Part shown: piece by piece, positions 34,259 to 43,855 of the stretch
Numbering within the stretch: the stretch's first letter is position 1
Layout of the letters: every line of letters begins with the position of its first letter
Assembly (NCBI RefSeq): GCF_052118845.1
Contig: NZ_JBQKGJ010000008.1
Span: 54,756 to 118,755, forward strand
Length of the DNA stretch: 64,000 nt
Direction: 5' to 3'
Source of the DNA: Bilifractor sp002394235
GTDB taxonomy: Bacteria; Bacillota; Clostridia; Lachnospirales; Lachnospiraceae
Position numbers and translations under genes: made by a program
The notes under the pieces: model-generated
What the model saw: the letters and a program-made list of their open reading frames with translations, nothing else
What the model was told of the DNA's origin: nothing
Databases searched by the model: none

Positions 34259-35086
34259 ATGAGAAGGACCGGCAGAAGGTTACGCCTGGCAGTCGGTATC
34301 CTTGCGGCGTCCGCGGTATTTTCCCTGGCGGGCTGTTCTCTGCCGAACAGCAACGAAAACACAACCGTTTCCGTGAATGAAACGGGGACTGTCACGGAGA
34401 ATATCGTGGAGGCAAAAGGAGACGAGGATTATACGGAGAATGATTTAAAGCAGTATATCGAAAATGCGATCGCCGATTACCCTTCGTCGGATGAGAAGGC
34501 TGTCCGGATGGAATCCTGCAGTGTGGACGACAGCTCGGTTACGATCAAAATGACATACGCCTCCATGGAGGATTACAGCAGCTTCAATCACGTCGGGGCA
34601 TTCCTTGGAACGCTTGCGGAGGCGGAAAAGGCCGGCTATTCTATGGATCAGAACTTCCTTGACCGGAATGGAAATCCCGCGGATCCGGACGTTCTGGCAT
34701 CGAGAGCAAAGGAGTGGAAGGTTGTGATCCTTTCCGAACCGGTCATGGTGAGACTTCCGGACAAGATTCTGTATGCGACGGATAATGTGTCGATCACGGG
34801 ACGGCTGTCCGCGACGGTCAACACCGTATTGTCTCAGGATGAAGGTGACGAAGACGTGTCGTCAGGAAGCTCCGGCAGCGGAACGGTTTCTTCATCCGGC
34901 TCACAGGAAAGCGAGGGAGAGAAGATCTCTTCTGCGTCGAAAAGTCAGGGAGCGGTGTCTTCGTCAGAACAGGACGCAGGGACGAATCTGATCACAGATA
35001 CAGGAAAATCCGGAGAGAACGAGGACAGGGAAATATCCCGGTTTGTGACCGTTTCCGACCGATATGCATATATCATATATAAGTAG
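34259..35086 (+). CDS. Hypothetical lipoprotein
   Basis: A 275-residue lipoprotein with signal peptide and lipobox FSLAGC. The folded core at about 55-190 (YTENDLKQYIENAIADYPS, VTIKMTYASMEDYSSFNHVG) is followed by a Ser/Gly/Glu-rich disordered stretch and a C-terminal strand VSDRYAYIIYK. I do not recognise a named family. GGAAGGAG precedes the start. It may be cotranscribed with purA. Confidence 0.7.
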   Translation: MRRTGRRLRLAVGILAASAVFSLAGCSLPNSNENTTVSVNETGTVTENIVEAKGDEDYTENDLKQYIENAIADYPSSDEKAVRMESCSVDDSSVTIKMTYASMEDYSSFNHVGAFLGTLAEAEKAGYSMDQNFLDRNGNPADPDVLASRAKEWKVVILSEPVMVRLPDKILYATDNVSITGRLSATVNTVLSQDEGDEDVSSGSSGSGTVSSSGSQESEGEKISSASKSQGAVSSSEQDAGTNLITDTGKSGENEDREISRFVTVSDRYAYIIYK

Positions 35087-35089
35087 ATA

Positions 35090-35397
35090 TACTGTATAAG
35101 CTCTTCGAAAACGCAGACAGGATCGTCACGCGCGAAGCGTGTGTAAGAGACTGTATGCGATTTCGAAGGCAACAGGTATGAGCGTGAAGCCGTGTGAAAC
35201 ACGGCGAAAACGCGAATATGTGCGGGCAGTGAGCCACATCCGCTCACACAAAGTGTGAAGCGGTGGGGCGAACGCCGCGACAGACCGACGAAGTCGGTCA
35301 CCTGTAGGATTGCGGGAGTGCGAAGCACGGAGCAATCCGTAGCTTATACAGTATGTGGCACGACTTATCGTATGAGGTTTACCAGATTAGTATAAGC
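35090..35397 (+). repeat. Structured element B with inverted ends, related to 835-963
   Basis: Bounded by TACTGTATAAGCT (35090-35102) and its inverse AGCTTATACAGTA (35341-35353). Inside is a string of hairpins, several with GAA loops: CACGC/GCGTG, GCCGTGT/ACACGGC, GACCGAC/GTCGGTC and GGATTGC/GCAATCC. The 3' part, 35342-35397, closes GCTTATAC/GTATAAGC around a 34-base core also found at 917-963. No coding sense. It fills most of the gap before glyQS; no T-box motif was found. Confidence 0.7.
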
Positions 35398-35522
35398 AGA
35401 TATTATTCACCAGATCAGAACAGACGCGCATGGCGCGCTGCGCTGCAAGCCGCACGGCAGGACGCAATAATTTTGTGCCCGGGAAGAGCCGGCGGAAAAG
35501 AGGAAAAAGGAGATGGATCAGG

Positions 35523-36920
35523 ATGGAAAAGACAATGGACAAGATCATCGCAGTGGCAAAGAACCGCGGATTTATATACCCGGGCTCCGAAATTTACGGA
35601 GGTCTCGCTAATACATGGGATTACGGCCCGCTGGGTGTTGAGTTTAAAAATAATGTCAAGAGAGCATGGTGGAAGAAGTTCGTTCAGGACAATAAGCTGA
35701 ATGTAGGCGTAGACTGCGCAATTCTGATGAATCCGCAGACGTGGGTTGCATCCGGACATCTGGGAAGCTTCTCCGATCCGCTCATGGACTGTAAGGAGTG
35801 CCATGAGCGTTTCCGCGCGGACAAGCTGATTGAGGATTTCTGCCAGGAAAAGGGCATTGAGCTGGAGAATAACAGCTGCGACGGCTGGTCCAATGAGAAA
35901 ATGATGGACTTCATCAAGGGGCATGAAATTCCCTGCCCGAGCTGCGGCAAGCATAATTTCACCGATATCCGTCAGTTCAACCTGATGTTCAAAACATTCC
36001 AGGGCGTAACCGAGGACGCGAAGAACACCGTGTATCTGAGACCGGAAACCGCACAGGGCATTTTTGTGAACTTCAAGAATGTACAGAGAACCTCCCGCAA
36101 GAAAATTCCTTTCGGCATCGGCCAGATCGGAAAATCCTTCCGTAACGAGATTACGCCTGGCAATTTCACCTTCCGTACCCGTGAGTTTGAACAGATGGAG
36201 CTGGAGTTCTTCTGCGAGCCGGACACCGACCTGGAGTGGTTCGATTACTGGAGAAGCTTCTGCCATAAATGGCTCAATGATCTCGGACTGAAGGACGATG
36301 AGCTGAGACTTCGTGATCATGCCAAGGAGGAGCTCAGCTTCTACAGCAAGGCGACGACCGATATTGAGTTCCTGTTCCCGTTCGGATGGGGCGAGCTCTG
36401 GGGAATTGCCGACCGGACAGACTATGACCTCAGCCGTCACCAGGAGGTTTCCGGTCAGGATCTTACCTATTTTGACGATGTAAAGAAGATCAAATATATT
36501 CCGTACGTCATCGAGCCGTCTCTGGGAGCCGACCGTGTCGTTCTGGCCTTCCTGTGCTCGGCATACGATGAAGAGGTTCTGGATGCGGAGAAGAATGATG
36601 TCCGCACAGTTATGCATTTCCATCCGGCACTCGCTCCGGTGAAGATCGCGGTTCTTCCGCTGTCCAAGAAGCTGAATGATGCGGCGGAGAAGGTATTTGA
36701 CAGGCTGGCAGACAAGTACAACTGCGATTACGATGACCGCGGAGCGATCGGAAAGAGATATCGTCGTCAGGATGAGATTGGAACCCCGTACTGCATCACC
36801 TACGATTTCGATTCCGAGAATGACCAGGCGGTCACCATCCGTGACCGTGACACCATGGAACAGGTTCGTGTAAAGATCGACGAGCTTGATCAGTGGTTTG
36901 CCGGAAAGTTTGACTTCTGA
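35523..36920 (+). CDS. glyQS: Glycyl-tRNA synthetase (dimeric class II type)
   Basis: A 465-residue single-chain synthetase. Class II motifs: FRNEITPGNFTFRTREFEQME (motif 2) and the C-terminal EPSLGADRVVLAFL (motif 3), preceded by a zinc-binding insertion with CKECH and CPSCGK. The anticodon-binding domain is at about 370-465. ATG 35523 is chosen after AAAAGGAGA; the upstream frame is not conserved-looking. Unusually for Firmicutes no T-box leader is visible. Confidence 0.95.
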   Translation: MEKTMDKIIAVAKNRGFIYPGSEIYGGLANTWDYGPLGVEFKNNVKRAWWKKFVQDNKLNVGVDCAILMNPQTWVASGHLGSFSDPLMDCKECHERFRADKLIEDFCQEKGIELENNSCDGWSNEKMMDFIKGHEIPCPSCGKHNFTDIRQFNLMFKTFQGVTEDAKNTVYLRPETAQGIFVNFKNVQRTSRKKIPFGIGQIGKSFRNEITPGNFTFRTREFEQMELEFFCEPDTDLEWFDYWRSFCHKWLNDLGLKDDELRLRDHAKEELSFYSKATTDIEFLFPFGWGELWGIADRTDYDLSRHQEVSGQDLTYFDDVKKIKYIPYVIEPSLGADRVVLAFLCSAYDEEVLDAEKNDVRTVMHFHPALAPVKIAVLPLSKKLNDAAEKVFDRLADKYNCDYDDRGAIGKRYRRQDEIGTPYCITYDFDSENDQAVTIRDRDTMEQVRVKIDELDQWFAGKFDF

Positions 36921-36955
36921 GAAGAGAAGCAAAAGCACAAAGGAGGAGCTGGTTC

Positions 36956-37906
36956 ATGCAGAGAAAAAAGGTTGTAGTGGCGCTCGGCCACAGAGCGCTT
37001 GGAAAAACCTTCGCAGATCAAAAGAAGGGCGTTGAGAATGCGGTAAAGTCCATAGCGGATCTGGTACAGGCCGGAGCGGGTGTGGTAATCACCCACAGCA
37101 ACGGGTCTCAGGTCGGTATGATTCATACGGCGATGAATGAATTCACAAAGGCTCACAGCGACTACGTCGGAGCTCCGATGTCCGTCTGCTCTGCCATGAG
37201 CCAGGGATATATCGGATATGATATTCAGAATTCTCTGCGCGCGGAGCTGCTGAGAAGAGGAATCTACAAGCCGGTTGCGACGATCATCACCCAGGTCACC
37301 GTAGATCCCTATGATGAGAACCTCTATGAGCCGAGTAAGGTGATCGGAAGGATCCTCACAGAGGAGGAAGCAAAGGCAGAGGAAGAAAAGGGAAATTACG
37401 TCACGAAGACGGAGGAGGGATATCGGAGGATCATCGCTTCTCCGAAGCCGCAGGATATCATTGAGCTCGAGACGATTCAGCTTCTGCTGGATGCCGGACA
37501 GGTTGTTATTGCCGGCGGCGGTGGCGGCATCCCGGTTCTGGAACAGGGACCGGAGTTGAAAGGGGCAAGCGCTGTTATCGAGAAGGATCTTGTCAGCGAA
37601 AAGCTTGCCGAGAAACTCAGGGCCGATGAGCTGCTGATCCTGACCAGTGTCGAGAACGCAAAGATCGGCCATGGAACCGATCATGAACAGCCGATCGGAA
37701 GGATTACCGTTTCCCAGGCAGAGGAATATATCCGTGCCGGGGAATTTGAATACGGAACGATGCTGCCGAAGATTCAGGCGGCGGTTGATTTTCTGAAGAG
37801 CGGCGGGGAGCGCGCGGTGATCACGTCGATCTCGAAGGCCAGAGACGGCTACGAAGGCCACGCGGGAACGATCATCGTCAAAGATGATGCTGTGACGGAA
37901 GAATAA
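36956..37906 (+). CDS. arcC: Carbamate kinase
   Basis: A 316-residue amino-acid-kinase-fold enzyme making ATP from carbamoyl phosphate, or the reverse. Conserved: VVALGHRAL at the start (family consensus GGNAL, so slightly divergent), VITHSNGSQVG, ASPKPQDIIE and AGGGGGIPV. No arginine deiminase or ornithine transcarbamylase gene adjoins, so the source of carbamoyl phosphate is elsewhere. AGGAGG precedes the ATG. It lies 35 nt after glyQS and may be cotranscribed. Confidence 0.93.
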   Translation: MQRKKVVVALGHRALGKTFADQKKGVENAVKSIADLVQAGAGVVITHSNGSQVGMIHTAMNEFTKAHSDYVGAPMSVCSAMSQGYIGYDIQNSLRAELLRRGIYKPVATIITQVTVDPYDENLYEPSKVIGRILTEEEAKAEEEKGNYVTKTEEGYRRIIASPKPQDIIELETIQLLLDAGQVVIAGGGGGIPVLEQGPELKGASAVIEKDLVSEKLAEKLRADELLILTSVENAKIGHGTDHEQPIGRITVSQAEEYIRAGEFEYGTMLPKIQAAVDFLKSGGERAVITSISKARDGYEGHAGTIIVKDDAVTEE

Positions 37907-38034
37907 CGTCCGCACGATATCTTGTGCCACAAGGTGTATAAGCTGAGAATTGCAATTCAAGGGAAGGAACAGAGCTGCTGCATAATAACGGATGCCGCAG
38001 CTCTTCTTTCTTTCCCGGATGCAGGAGAAAGACA

Positions 38035-39915
38035 ATGAATATTTTGAATCTGGAGCATATCAGCATTTCCTTTGTATCACGAGTCCTTCTGGATGATGTC
38101 ACCGAGGGAATCAGCGACACCGACAAGATCGGAGTGATCGGTGTGAACGGGACAGGAAAATCGACGCTGCTGGCGATCGCGGCAGGCCGTCTGGAGCCGG
38201 ACTCCGGCAAGGTGGTCAAGGGGAACACCGTCCGGATTTCTTATCTTCCGCAGAACCCGGTTTTCGATAACAGCAGAACACTTCTGGAGAATGTGGCGGA
38301 GGCGGTCAGCGGGAAGGCGGATCACTGGGACACAGAGGGTGAGGTGCGCGCGAGACTTGTCGATTTTGGGATTCCTGATCCCGATTGCCGTCCAGAGATC
38401 CTGTCCGGGGGACAGAAGAAAAGGGCGGCGCTTGTCGCCGCGATCCTGACGCCGTGTGACCTTCTGATTCTGGATGAGCCCACGAACCATCTCGACCATG
38501 AAATGATCGAGTGGCTGCAGAATTATCTGCAGAATTTTCGCGGGGCAATTCTGATGGTTACCCATGACCGCTATTTTCTGGATCAGGTCACAAATCAGAT
38601 CCTTGAGGTGGACCGGGGAAAGACTTACCGCTATCAGGCGGGATATTCCGGTTATCTGGAGCTGAAACAGGAAAGAATGAACTTTGCCGTTGCGGCGGAG
38701 CGAAAGGCGGCCGCCCTGTATCGCAAGGATCTTGCGTGGATCATGCGCGGAGCGAGAGCGAGATCGACCAAACAGAAGGCGCATATTCAGAGGTTCGAGG
38801 CGCTCAGAGACCGGGAGAAAATCGTGGAGGAGAGGCAGGTAAAGCTGAATTCCCTTCCGTCCAGGCTCGGAGGCAAGACGATTGAGCTTCGGCACGTCAG
38901 CAAAGGCTATGGACAGAAAGAGCTGATCCATGATTTTTCCTACAACTTCGGCAAGACTGACCGGATCGGCATCATCGGTCCGAACGGTTGCGGAAAATCC
39001 ACGCTTCTGAAGATCATTGACGGAAAGCTTCCTCCGGATTCGGGAGCGGTGGAAATCGGGCAGACCGTTAAGATCGGCTGCTTCAGCCAGGAAAATGAAC
39101 AGCTTGATCCGAACGAGCGGGTGATCGATTACATTAAGGACACCGCTGAATTTATCCGGACCACGGACGGGCTGGTATCCGCGAGTGGCATGTGCGAGCA
39201 GTTTCTGTTCGACAGCGAAATGCAGTACTCTCTGATCGGTAAATTATCCGGAGGAGAGAAGCGGCGTCTCTACCTGCTGAAGGTGCTGATGGAAGCACCG
39301 AATGTACTGATCCTTGACGAGCCGACCAATGATCTGGATATACAGACGCTGCGGATCCTCGAGGATTATCTGGACCGTTTTGCCGGCATTCTGATCGTCG
39401 TGTCACATGACCGCTATTTTCTGGACCGCGTGGTGACCAGGATCTTTGCTTTTTCCGGGGACGGGAAACTGATCCGCAGTGAGGGCGCATATACCGAATA
39501 TCTGGAGCATATGGAGACACAGGGGATTCCTTCAGGACCCGCAAAAAACACTGTGAGTGATGCGAAAGACAGGAGCGACGCGCGTGACGGGAAGGCCGAC
39601 GGGAGCGCCGCTGAGGAACGATCCGGCGCAGAGCTCTATGCGGCACAGAAGGAAGAGCAGAAGAAGGCAAGAAAGCGGACCAGGCTTTCCTACCGTGATC
39701 AGCAGGAATATGATCATATTGAGGAAGAAATCGATCAGCTGGAGCAGAAGAGCCGGGAACTCGAGGAGCAGATGGCTGAGTCGGCGACGATGTATACGAA
39801 GCTCTCCGACTTGTCAAAGGAGAAGGAAGCGGTCGATGCAAAGCTGGAAGAACGGATGGAGAGATATTTTGAGCTTCAGGAGCTTGTGGACAGCTTTGGA
39901 AAATCCGATTCGTGA
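38035..39915 (+). CDS. ABC-F family ATPase (Uup-like)
   Basis: A 626-residue soluble protein with two ABC domains (Walker A GVNGTGKST and GPNGCGKST; signatures LSGGQKKRAAL and LSGGEKRRLYL), a linker with Arg/Lys-rich helices at about 215-275 and a C-terminal coiled coil (about 540-620), as in Uup. ABC-F proteins act on ribosomes to relieve stalls or, in some, to give antibiotic resistance. This architecture points to the housekeeping Uup type. ATG 38035 follows CAGGAGA. Confidence 0.9.
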   Translation: MNILNLEHISISFVSRVLLDDVTEGISDTDKIGVIGVNGTGKSTLLAIAAGRLEPDSGKVVKGNTVRISYLPQNPVFDNSRTLLENVAEAVSGKADHWDTEGEVRARLVDFGIPDPDCRPEILSGGQKKRAALVAAILTPCDLLILDEPTNHLDHEMIEWLQNYLQNFRGAILMVTHDRYFLDQVTNQILEVDRGKTYRYQAGYSGYLELKQERMNFAVAAERKAAALYRKDLAWIMRGARARSTKQKAHIQRFEALRDREKIVEERQVKLNSLPSRLGGKTIELRHVSKGYGQKELIHDFSYNFGKTDRIGIIGPNGCGKSTLLKIIDGKLPPDSGAVEIGQTVKIGCFSQENEQLDPNERVIDYIKDTAEFIRTTDGLVSASGMCEQFLFDSEMQYSLIGKLSGGEKRRLYLLKVLMEAPNVLILDEPTNDLDIQTLRILEDYLDRFAGILIVVSHDRYFLDRVVTRIFAFSGDGKLIRSEGAYTEYLEHMETQGIPSGPAKNTVSDAKDRSDARDGKADGSAAEERSGAELYAAQKEEQKKARKRTRLSYRDQQEYDHIEEEIDQLEQKSRELEEQMAESATMYTKLSDLSKEKEAVDAKLEERMERYFELQELVDSFGKSDS

Positions 39916-40053
39916 TTCTGTCATTATGTGAGACTGTCATTATCTGACTTTGCCATTATTTGAGTCTCGCCTAATAGGGGTCTGTCTTTATTTGAGACAT
40001 CTATATTTAGATTTGTCTTCATCTGAGACCGCCTTCATTTGAGTTTGTCTGTA
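39912..40053 (+). repeat. Degenerate 16-19-bp tandem repeats
   Basis: About eight or nine diverged units of the form (T)CTGTC-TTATTTGA-GA, such as CTGTCATTATCTGA, TTGCCATTATTTGA, CTGTCTTTATTTGA and CCGCCTTCATTTGA, filling the gap between the ABC-F gene and the dapA promoter. No coding sense. Confidence 0.75.
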
Positions 40054-40082
40054 TTTACCGGTTATAGTTATTGATGTATACT
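40054..40082 (+). promoter_or_regulatory. dapA promoter
   Basis: TTTACC (40054-40059), 17-bp spacer, TATACT (40077-40082). The -35 box is the edge of the tandem repeat array. Confidence 0.6.
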
Positions 40083-40150
40083 GAGAATACAGTCAACGGA
40101 TCATTTTTCAGATAAAACATACAGATTGTGGGAAACAGGAGGGAATGAGC

Positions 40151-41035
40151 ATGGCTATATTCAAGGGCGCGGGTGTTGCGATGGCGACACCGATGAAGGA
40201 GGATGGATCGATTAACTTTGACGCAATGGAGAAGATGATTGAGTATCAGATCCGGAATCATACGGATGCGATCATCGCGGTAGGCACATCCGGAGAGGCA
40301 TCAACGCTGGACGATGACGAACATCTGGAGGCGATCAGGTTCTGCGTCGAAATCACGAAGGGACGGGTTCCGGTGATCGCCGGGACAGGTTCAAACAACA
40401 CCGCTCACGCGATCATGATGTCGAGGGAGGCGGAGAAGCGTGGAGCGGACGGCCTTCTGCTTGTCACTCCGTATTACAATAAGGCGACGCAGGATGGCCT
40501 GATTGCGAGTTATACGGCAATTGCGGAAGCTGTCAATATTCCGTGCATCATGTACAACGTGCCATCAAGAACCGGTACGAATATTCAGCCGGAAACCGCG
40601 GCGTATATCGGGAAGCATGTGAAGAACATTGTGGCCCTGAAGGATGCCTGCGGGAACATCAGTCAGACGGCGAGAACACTCGAACTTTGTGACGGTGTGC
40701 TGGATCTGTACTCAGGCAACGACGATCAGATCGTTCCGATCATGTCACTGGGCGGTTCCGGCGTAATCTCGGTTCTGTCGAACGTGGCGCCGCAGTTCAC
40801 CCATGATATGTGCCAGAAGTGTCTGGACGGAGATTTTTCGGGAGCAGCAAAGATGCAGCTTGGTTCTCTTGCGCTGATCCGTGCGCTGTTTTGTGAGGTG
40901 AACCCGATCCCGGTAAAGGCAGCCCTGAACATGATGGGCTTCGATGCCGGAAAACCGAGACTTCCGCTCACAGAGATGACAGAGGAGCATCAGGCTTCAC
41001 TGAGGGCCGCGATGAAGGATTTCGGAATCCTCTGA
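40151..41035 (+). CDS. dapA: 4-hydroxy-tetrahydrodipicolinate synthase
   Basis: A 294-residue TIM-barrel aldolase starting the lysine/diaminopimelate branch. Schiff-base lysine in NIVALKDACG (about 162), catalytic tyrosine in MYNVPSRTG (about 134), and GTSGEASTLDDDEH. The start at 40151 (MAIFKG) is 7 nt from AGGAGGG; ATG 40145 is too close to it. Other dap genes are not in the window. Confidence 0.96.
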   Translation: MAIFKGAGVAMATPMKEDGSINFDAMEKMIEYQIRNHTDAIIAVGTSGEASTLDDDEHLEAIRFCVEITKGRVPVIAGTGSNNTAHAIMMSREAEKRGADGLLLVTPYYNKATQDGLIASYTAIAEAVNIPCIMYNVPSRTGTNIQPETAAYIGKHVKNIVALKDACGNISQTARTLELCDGVLDLYSGNDDQIVPIMSLGGSGVISVLSNVAPQFTHDMCQKCLDGDFSGAAKMQLGSLALIRALFCEVNPIPVKAALNMMGFDAGKPRLPLTEMTEEHQASLRAAMKDFGIL

Positions 41036-41129
41036 GCGCTGTGATCGGACGCGGCAGCAGAGGCAGAGCCGGATAAGGTAAACTCAGGCAGAAAAGATTC
41101 GGAAAGAAGAAGGACAGGAACAATTACAG

Positions 41130-42068
41130 ATGAAGACAAAGGTATATATTGACGGACAGAGCGGAACAACGGGACTTCAGATCTACGACAGAATCGGAGC
41201 GAGGGATGATCTTGAGCTTCTGAGAATAGATGAAGACAAGAGACATGATATGGATGAGAGAAAGAAATTCCTGAATGCGGCGGACATTGTGTTCCTGTGT
41301 CTGCCGGATGCGGGCGCGGTCGAAGCAGTTTCTCTGATTGAAAACCCGGAGGTTCGTGTGATTGATGCTTCTACAGCACATCGGGTTGCGGAAGGCTGGA
41401 CATATGGTTTCCCGGAGCTCTCAAAGGAACAGAGGGAGGCGATCCGGACCAGCAGGAGAGTGGCGAATCCGGGGTGTCATGCCACCGGGCTGATCGCAAC
41501 GACGGCTCCGCTTGTAAGGATGGGAATACTGCCTGCGGACTATCCGGTCACCTGCTATTCCCTGACCGGATATTCCGGCGGGGGCAAAAAAATGATTGCA
41601 GAATATGAGGCGGAGAACCGCAGCAGGCTTTTGGATTCGCCCGGAATCTATGGCCTGAATCTGAGGCATAAGCATGTGCCGGAGATGCAGAAGATGACCG
41701 GCCTTCTCTATCCGCCGGTGTTCATGCCGGTGGTTGACGATTATTACAAGGGGATGGCAGGGACGATTATGCTTCAGAACCGTCTTCTTCCCGGAAAACC
41801 GTCTGCGGAGGAGATCTGCGAACGACTGCAGGAGTACTACCGGGATGAGCATTTCGTATCTGTTGTACCGTTTGGCCAGAATGACAGCAAGCTCTACGCC
41901 AATAAGCTGGCGGGAACCAATCGCCTGGAAATTGTCGTATGCGGACACGAGGAACAGACTTCAGTGACTGCGCTTTTCGATAATCTCGGAAAGGGAGCTT
42001 CCGGAGCTGCCGTTCAGAATATGAACATCATGCTGGGGCTTGACGAAGCCACGGGACTTGAGGACTGA
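41130..42068 (+). CDS. argC: N-acetyl-gamma-glutamyl-phosphate reductase, short (type 2) form
   Basis: A 312-residue NADP-dependent reductase of arginine synthesis. N-terminal IDGQSGTTGLQIYDRI (type 2 lacks the longer Rossmann start), active-site cysteine in ANPGCHATG, and GYSGGGKKM, NLRHKHVPEM. The short form is typical of proteobacteria and some Firmicutes. No other arg gene is adjacent. After the stop, a phrase GAGAAGAAAACGT occurs twice (about 42067 and 42138). Confidence 0.93.
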   Translation: MKTKVYIDGQSGTTGLQIYDRIGARDDLELLRIDEDKRHDMDERKKFLNAADIVFLCLPDAGAVEAVSLIENPEVRVIDASTAHRVAEGWTYGFPELSKEQREAIRTSRRVANPGCHATGLIATTAPLVRMGILPADYPVTCYSLTGYSGGGKKMIAEYEAENRSRLLDSPGIYGLNLRHKHVPEMQKMTGLLYPPVFMPVVDDYYKGMAGTIMLQNRLLPGKPSAEEICERLQEYYRDEHFVSVVPFGQNDSKLYANKLAGTNRLEIVVCGHEEQTSVTALFDNLGKGASGAAVQNMNIMLGLDEATGLED

Positions 42069-42180
42069 GAAGAAAACGTTCCGAATTGACGCAGCAGGAT
42101 GAACACAGTCCGGTAGAGCAGAAATGCGCAGCACCTGAGAAGAAAACGTCACGGATCGACAAAGCGGCGGAAGTGCGCAT

Positions 42181-43056
42181 TTATTCGCTGCGGTATTTCA
42201 GATACTGGAGAAATTTCTTCATGGCGGCGGATGCGGTGCGGCTGTCCTTGAGAGCGATGCCGATTGTCCGGAAAGCGGGTGGATCCAGCGGTTTTATGAC
42301 GACATCGTATGGGATCCGTTTCAGGATCAGTCCCGGAAGGATTGCGATCCCGAGGCCTTGTTCAATCATAGCCATGATTGCATAATCGTCCCAGGTGGTG
42401 AAGCGGATCTCCGGGTGGAGATCATAGCGCTTCAGAATATCCGTGATCTCGGACTTCCCGCCCTTCTCCAGAAGCATGAAGGGTTCTTTTTCCAGCTCTT
42501 TTACCGGAAAGGCATCCAGTCCGGCGAGCGGATGACCCTTTGGAAGGACAGCCATCAGGGGGTCTTTCGCCAGCTCCAGGGTGTCGAATTCCGGACGGGT
42601 GGGGAGGATGAGGAATCCACAGTCGACCCGGCGCTCATCGATCCATTTTTCCGTTTCCGAATAATCACCGAGGAGCATCTCATATTCAATGTTTGGATAA
42701 TCTACCTGAAACTGTCGGATGATCCGGGGAAGCCACTGTGTTGCGACGCTGGAAAAGGTACCGATCCTTATCAGCCCCGTCTGTATTCCGTTCAGATCAT
42801 CCACCTCCTCCTGAAGGCGGTAATATTCCCGGCAGAGACTCTGCGCAAAGGGAAGAAGCCGTGTGCCGTCGGAGGTCAGGCTCACACCGCTGCGGTCGCG
42901 CTCAAGAAGCGTGATTTTCCAGTCTTTTTCAAGATCCGAAATCATCCGGCTGATGCCGGACTGTGAATAACCGAGAGATTCCGCGGCTTTTGAAAAGCTG
43001 CCGAGCTCAACGGTTTTTACAAAAGAGAGATATTTCTGAAGATTTGCGTCAATCAT
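42181..43056 (-). CDS. LysR-family transcription regulator
   Basis: A 291-residue regulator. The N-terminal helix-turn-helix is FVKTVELGSFSKAAESLGYSQSG and the linker helix follows. The substrate-binding domain has IRIGTFSSVATQWLPRII and ends with GLGIAILPGLILKRI. It is divergent from thiE; the 123-bp intergenic region would hold its site and both promoters. A role in thiamine genes is not established; the effector is unknown. Confidence 0.92.
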   Translation of the reverse strand: MIDANLQKYLSFVKTVELGSFSKAAESLGYSQSGISRMISDLEKDWKITLLERDRSGVSLTSDGTRLLPFAQSLCREYYRLQEEVDDLNGIQTGLIRIGTFSSVATQWLPRIIRQFQVDYPNIEYEMLLGDYSETEKWIDERRVDCGFLILPTRPEFDTLELAKDPLMAVLPKGHPLAGLDAFPVKELEKEPFMLLEKGGKSEITDILKRYDLHPEIRFTTWDDYAIMAMIEQGLGIAILPGLILKRIPYDVVIKPLDPPAFRTIGIALKDSRTASAAMKKFLQYLKYRSE

Positions 43057-43179
43057 ATATCTGAAAACCTCATGCAGTTGTCAATAAGTATTATTTTTGA
43101 TTATAGTTTGAAGCGATTCAGCGTGCAATCAATAATTTCATATGTCGCGTTTTATGCGCGACGGACAGGAGTCTGAAAA

Positions 43180-43854
43180 ATGGGAAATTGGAATCAGGAG
43201 GAACTGAAGAAGGCACTTCAGCTGTATGCGGTGACAGACCGGCACTGGCTGAACGGACGCCGTCTGGCGGATGATGTTGAGCGTGCGCTGAGAGGCGGCG
43301 CAACCTTTGTACAGCTTCGGGAGAAGGATGACATGAAGCTTGAGCACGATGCTTTCCTGAGGGAGGCAGCAGAGATCAAGGCGCTTTGCAGGAGCTATAA
43401 GGTGCCTTTTGTCATTGATGATGATGTGGACCTGGCTCTGGAAATCGGAGCGGACGGGGTGCATGTCGGACAGAGTGACATGGAGACGGGTCTGGTGCGG
43501 AGCAGACTCGGGAAGGATCGCATTATCGGTGTTTCCACGCAGACTGTGGAGGAAGCACTCCTGGCGGAGAGCCGCGGAGCGGATTATCTCGGGGTCGGCG
43601 CGGTATTTCCGACAGGCTCCAAGGCGGATGCTTCAGAAGTGAGTATGGATGCGTTACGGGCAATCTGCAAGGCGGTTTCGATCCCGGTCGTCGCCATCGG
43701 CGGGATTACGGAAGAGAATGTCATGGAGCTGGCAGGCAGCGGAATTGTTGGTATTTCGGTCATCTCCGCTATTTTTTCGAAAGAGGATGTGGAAGGCGCG
43801 GCGAGAGCACTGAAAAGCCGTACAATCCGGATGCTTGGGCTGTCAGGGGATTAA
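43180..43854 (+). CDS. thiE: Thiamine phosphate synthase
   Basis: A 224-residue TIM-barrel enzyme joining the pyrimidine and thiazole halves of thiamine. Motifs: LYAVTDRHWL, FVQLREKD, VPFVIDDDVDLALEIGADGVHVGQ, GVGAVFPTGSK, VAIGGI. AGGAG precedes ATG 43180. No TPP riboswitch is visible in the 123-bp leader region, and no other thi gene is in the window. The rsmJ-like gene starts 1 nt after the stop, so they are coupled. Confidence 0.93.
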   Translation: MGNWNQEELKKALQLYAVTDRHWLNGRRLADDVERALRGGATFVQLREKDDMKLEHDAFLREAAEIKALCRSYKVPFVIDDDVDLALEIGADGVHVGQSDMETGLVRSRLGKDRIIGVSTQTVEEALLAESRGADYLGVGAVFPTGSKADASEVSMDALRAICKAVSIPVVAIGGITEENVMELAGSGIVGISVISAIFSKEDVEGAARALKSRTIRMLGLSGD

Positions 43855-43855
43855 G

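Noticed and set aside
35353..35522. Possible T-box leader before glyQS
   Set aside because: No T-box AGGGTGG-type core, specifier loop or antiterminator could be found in the available leader.
43057..43179. TPP riboswitch before thiE
   Set aside because: The short gap lacks the conserved CTGAGA and ACC-TGAtc-like elements.
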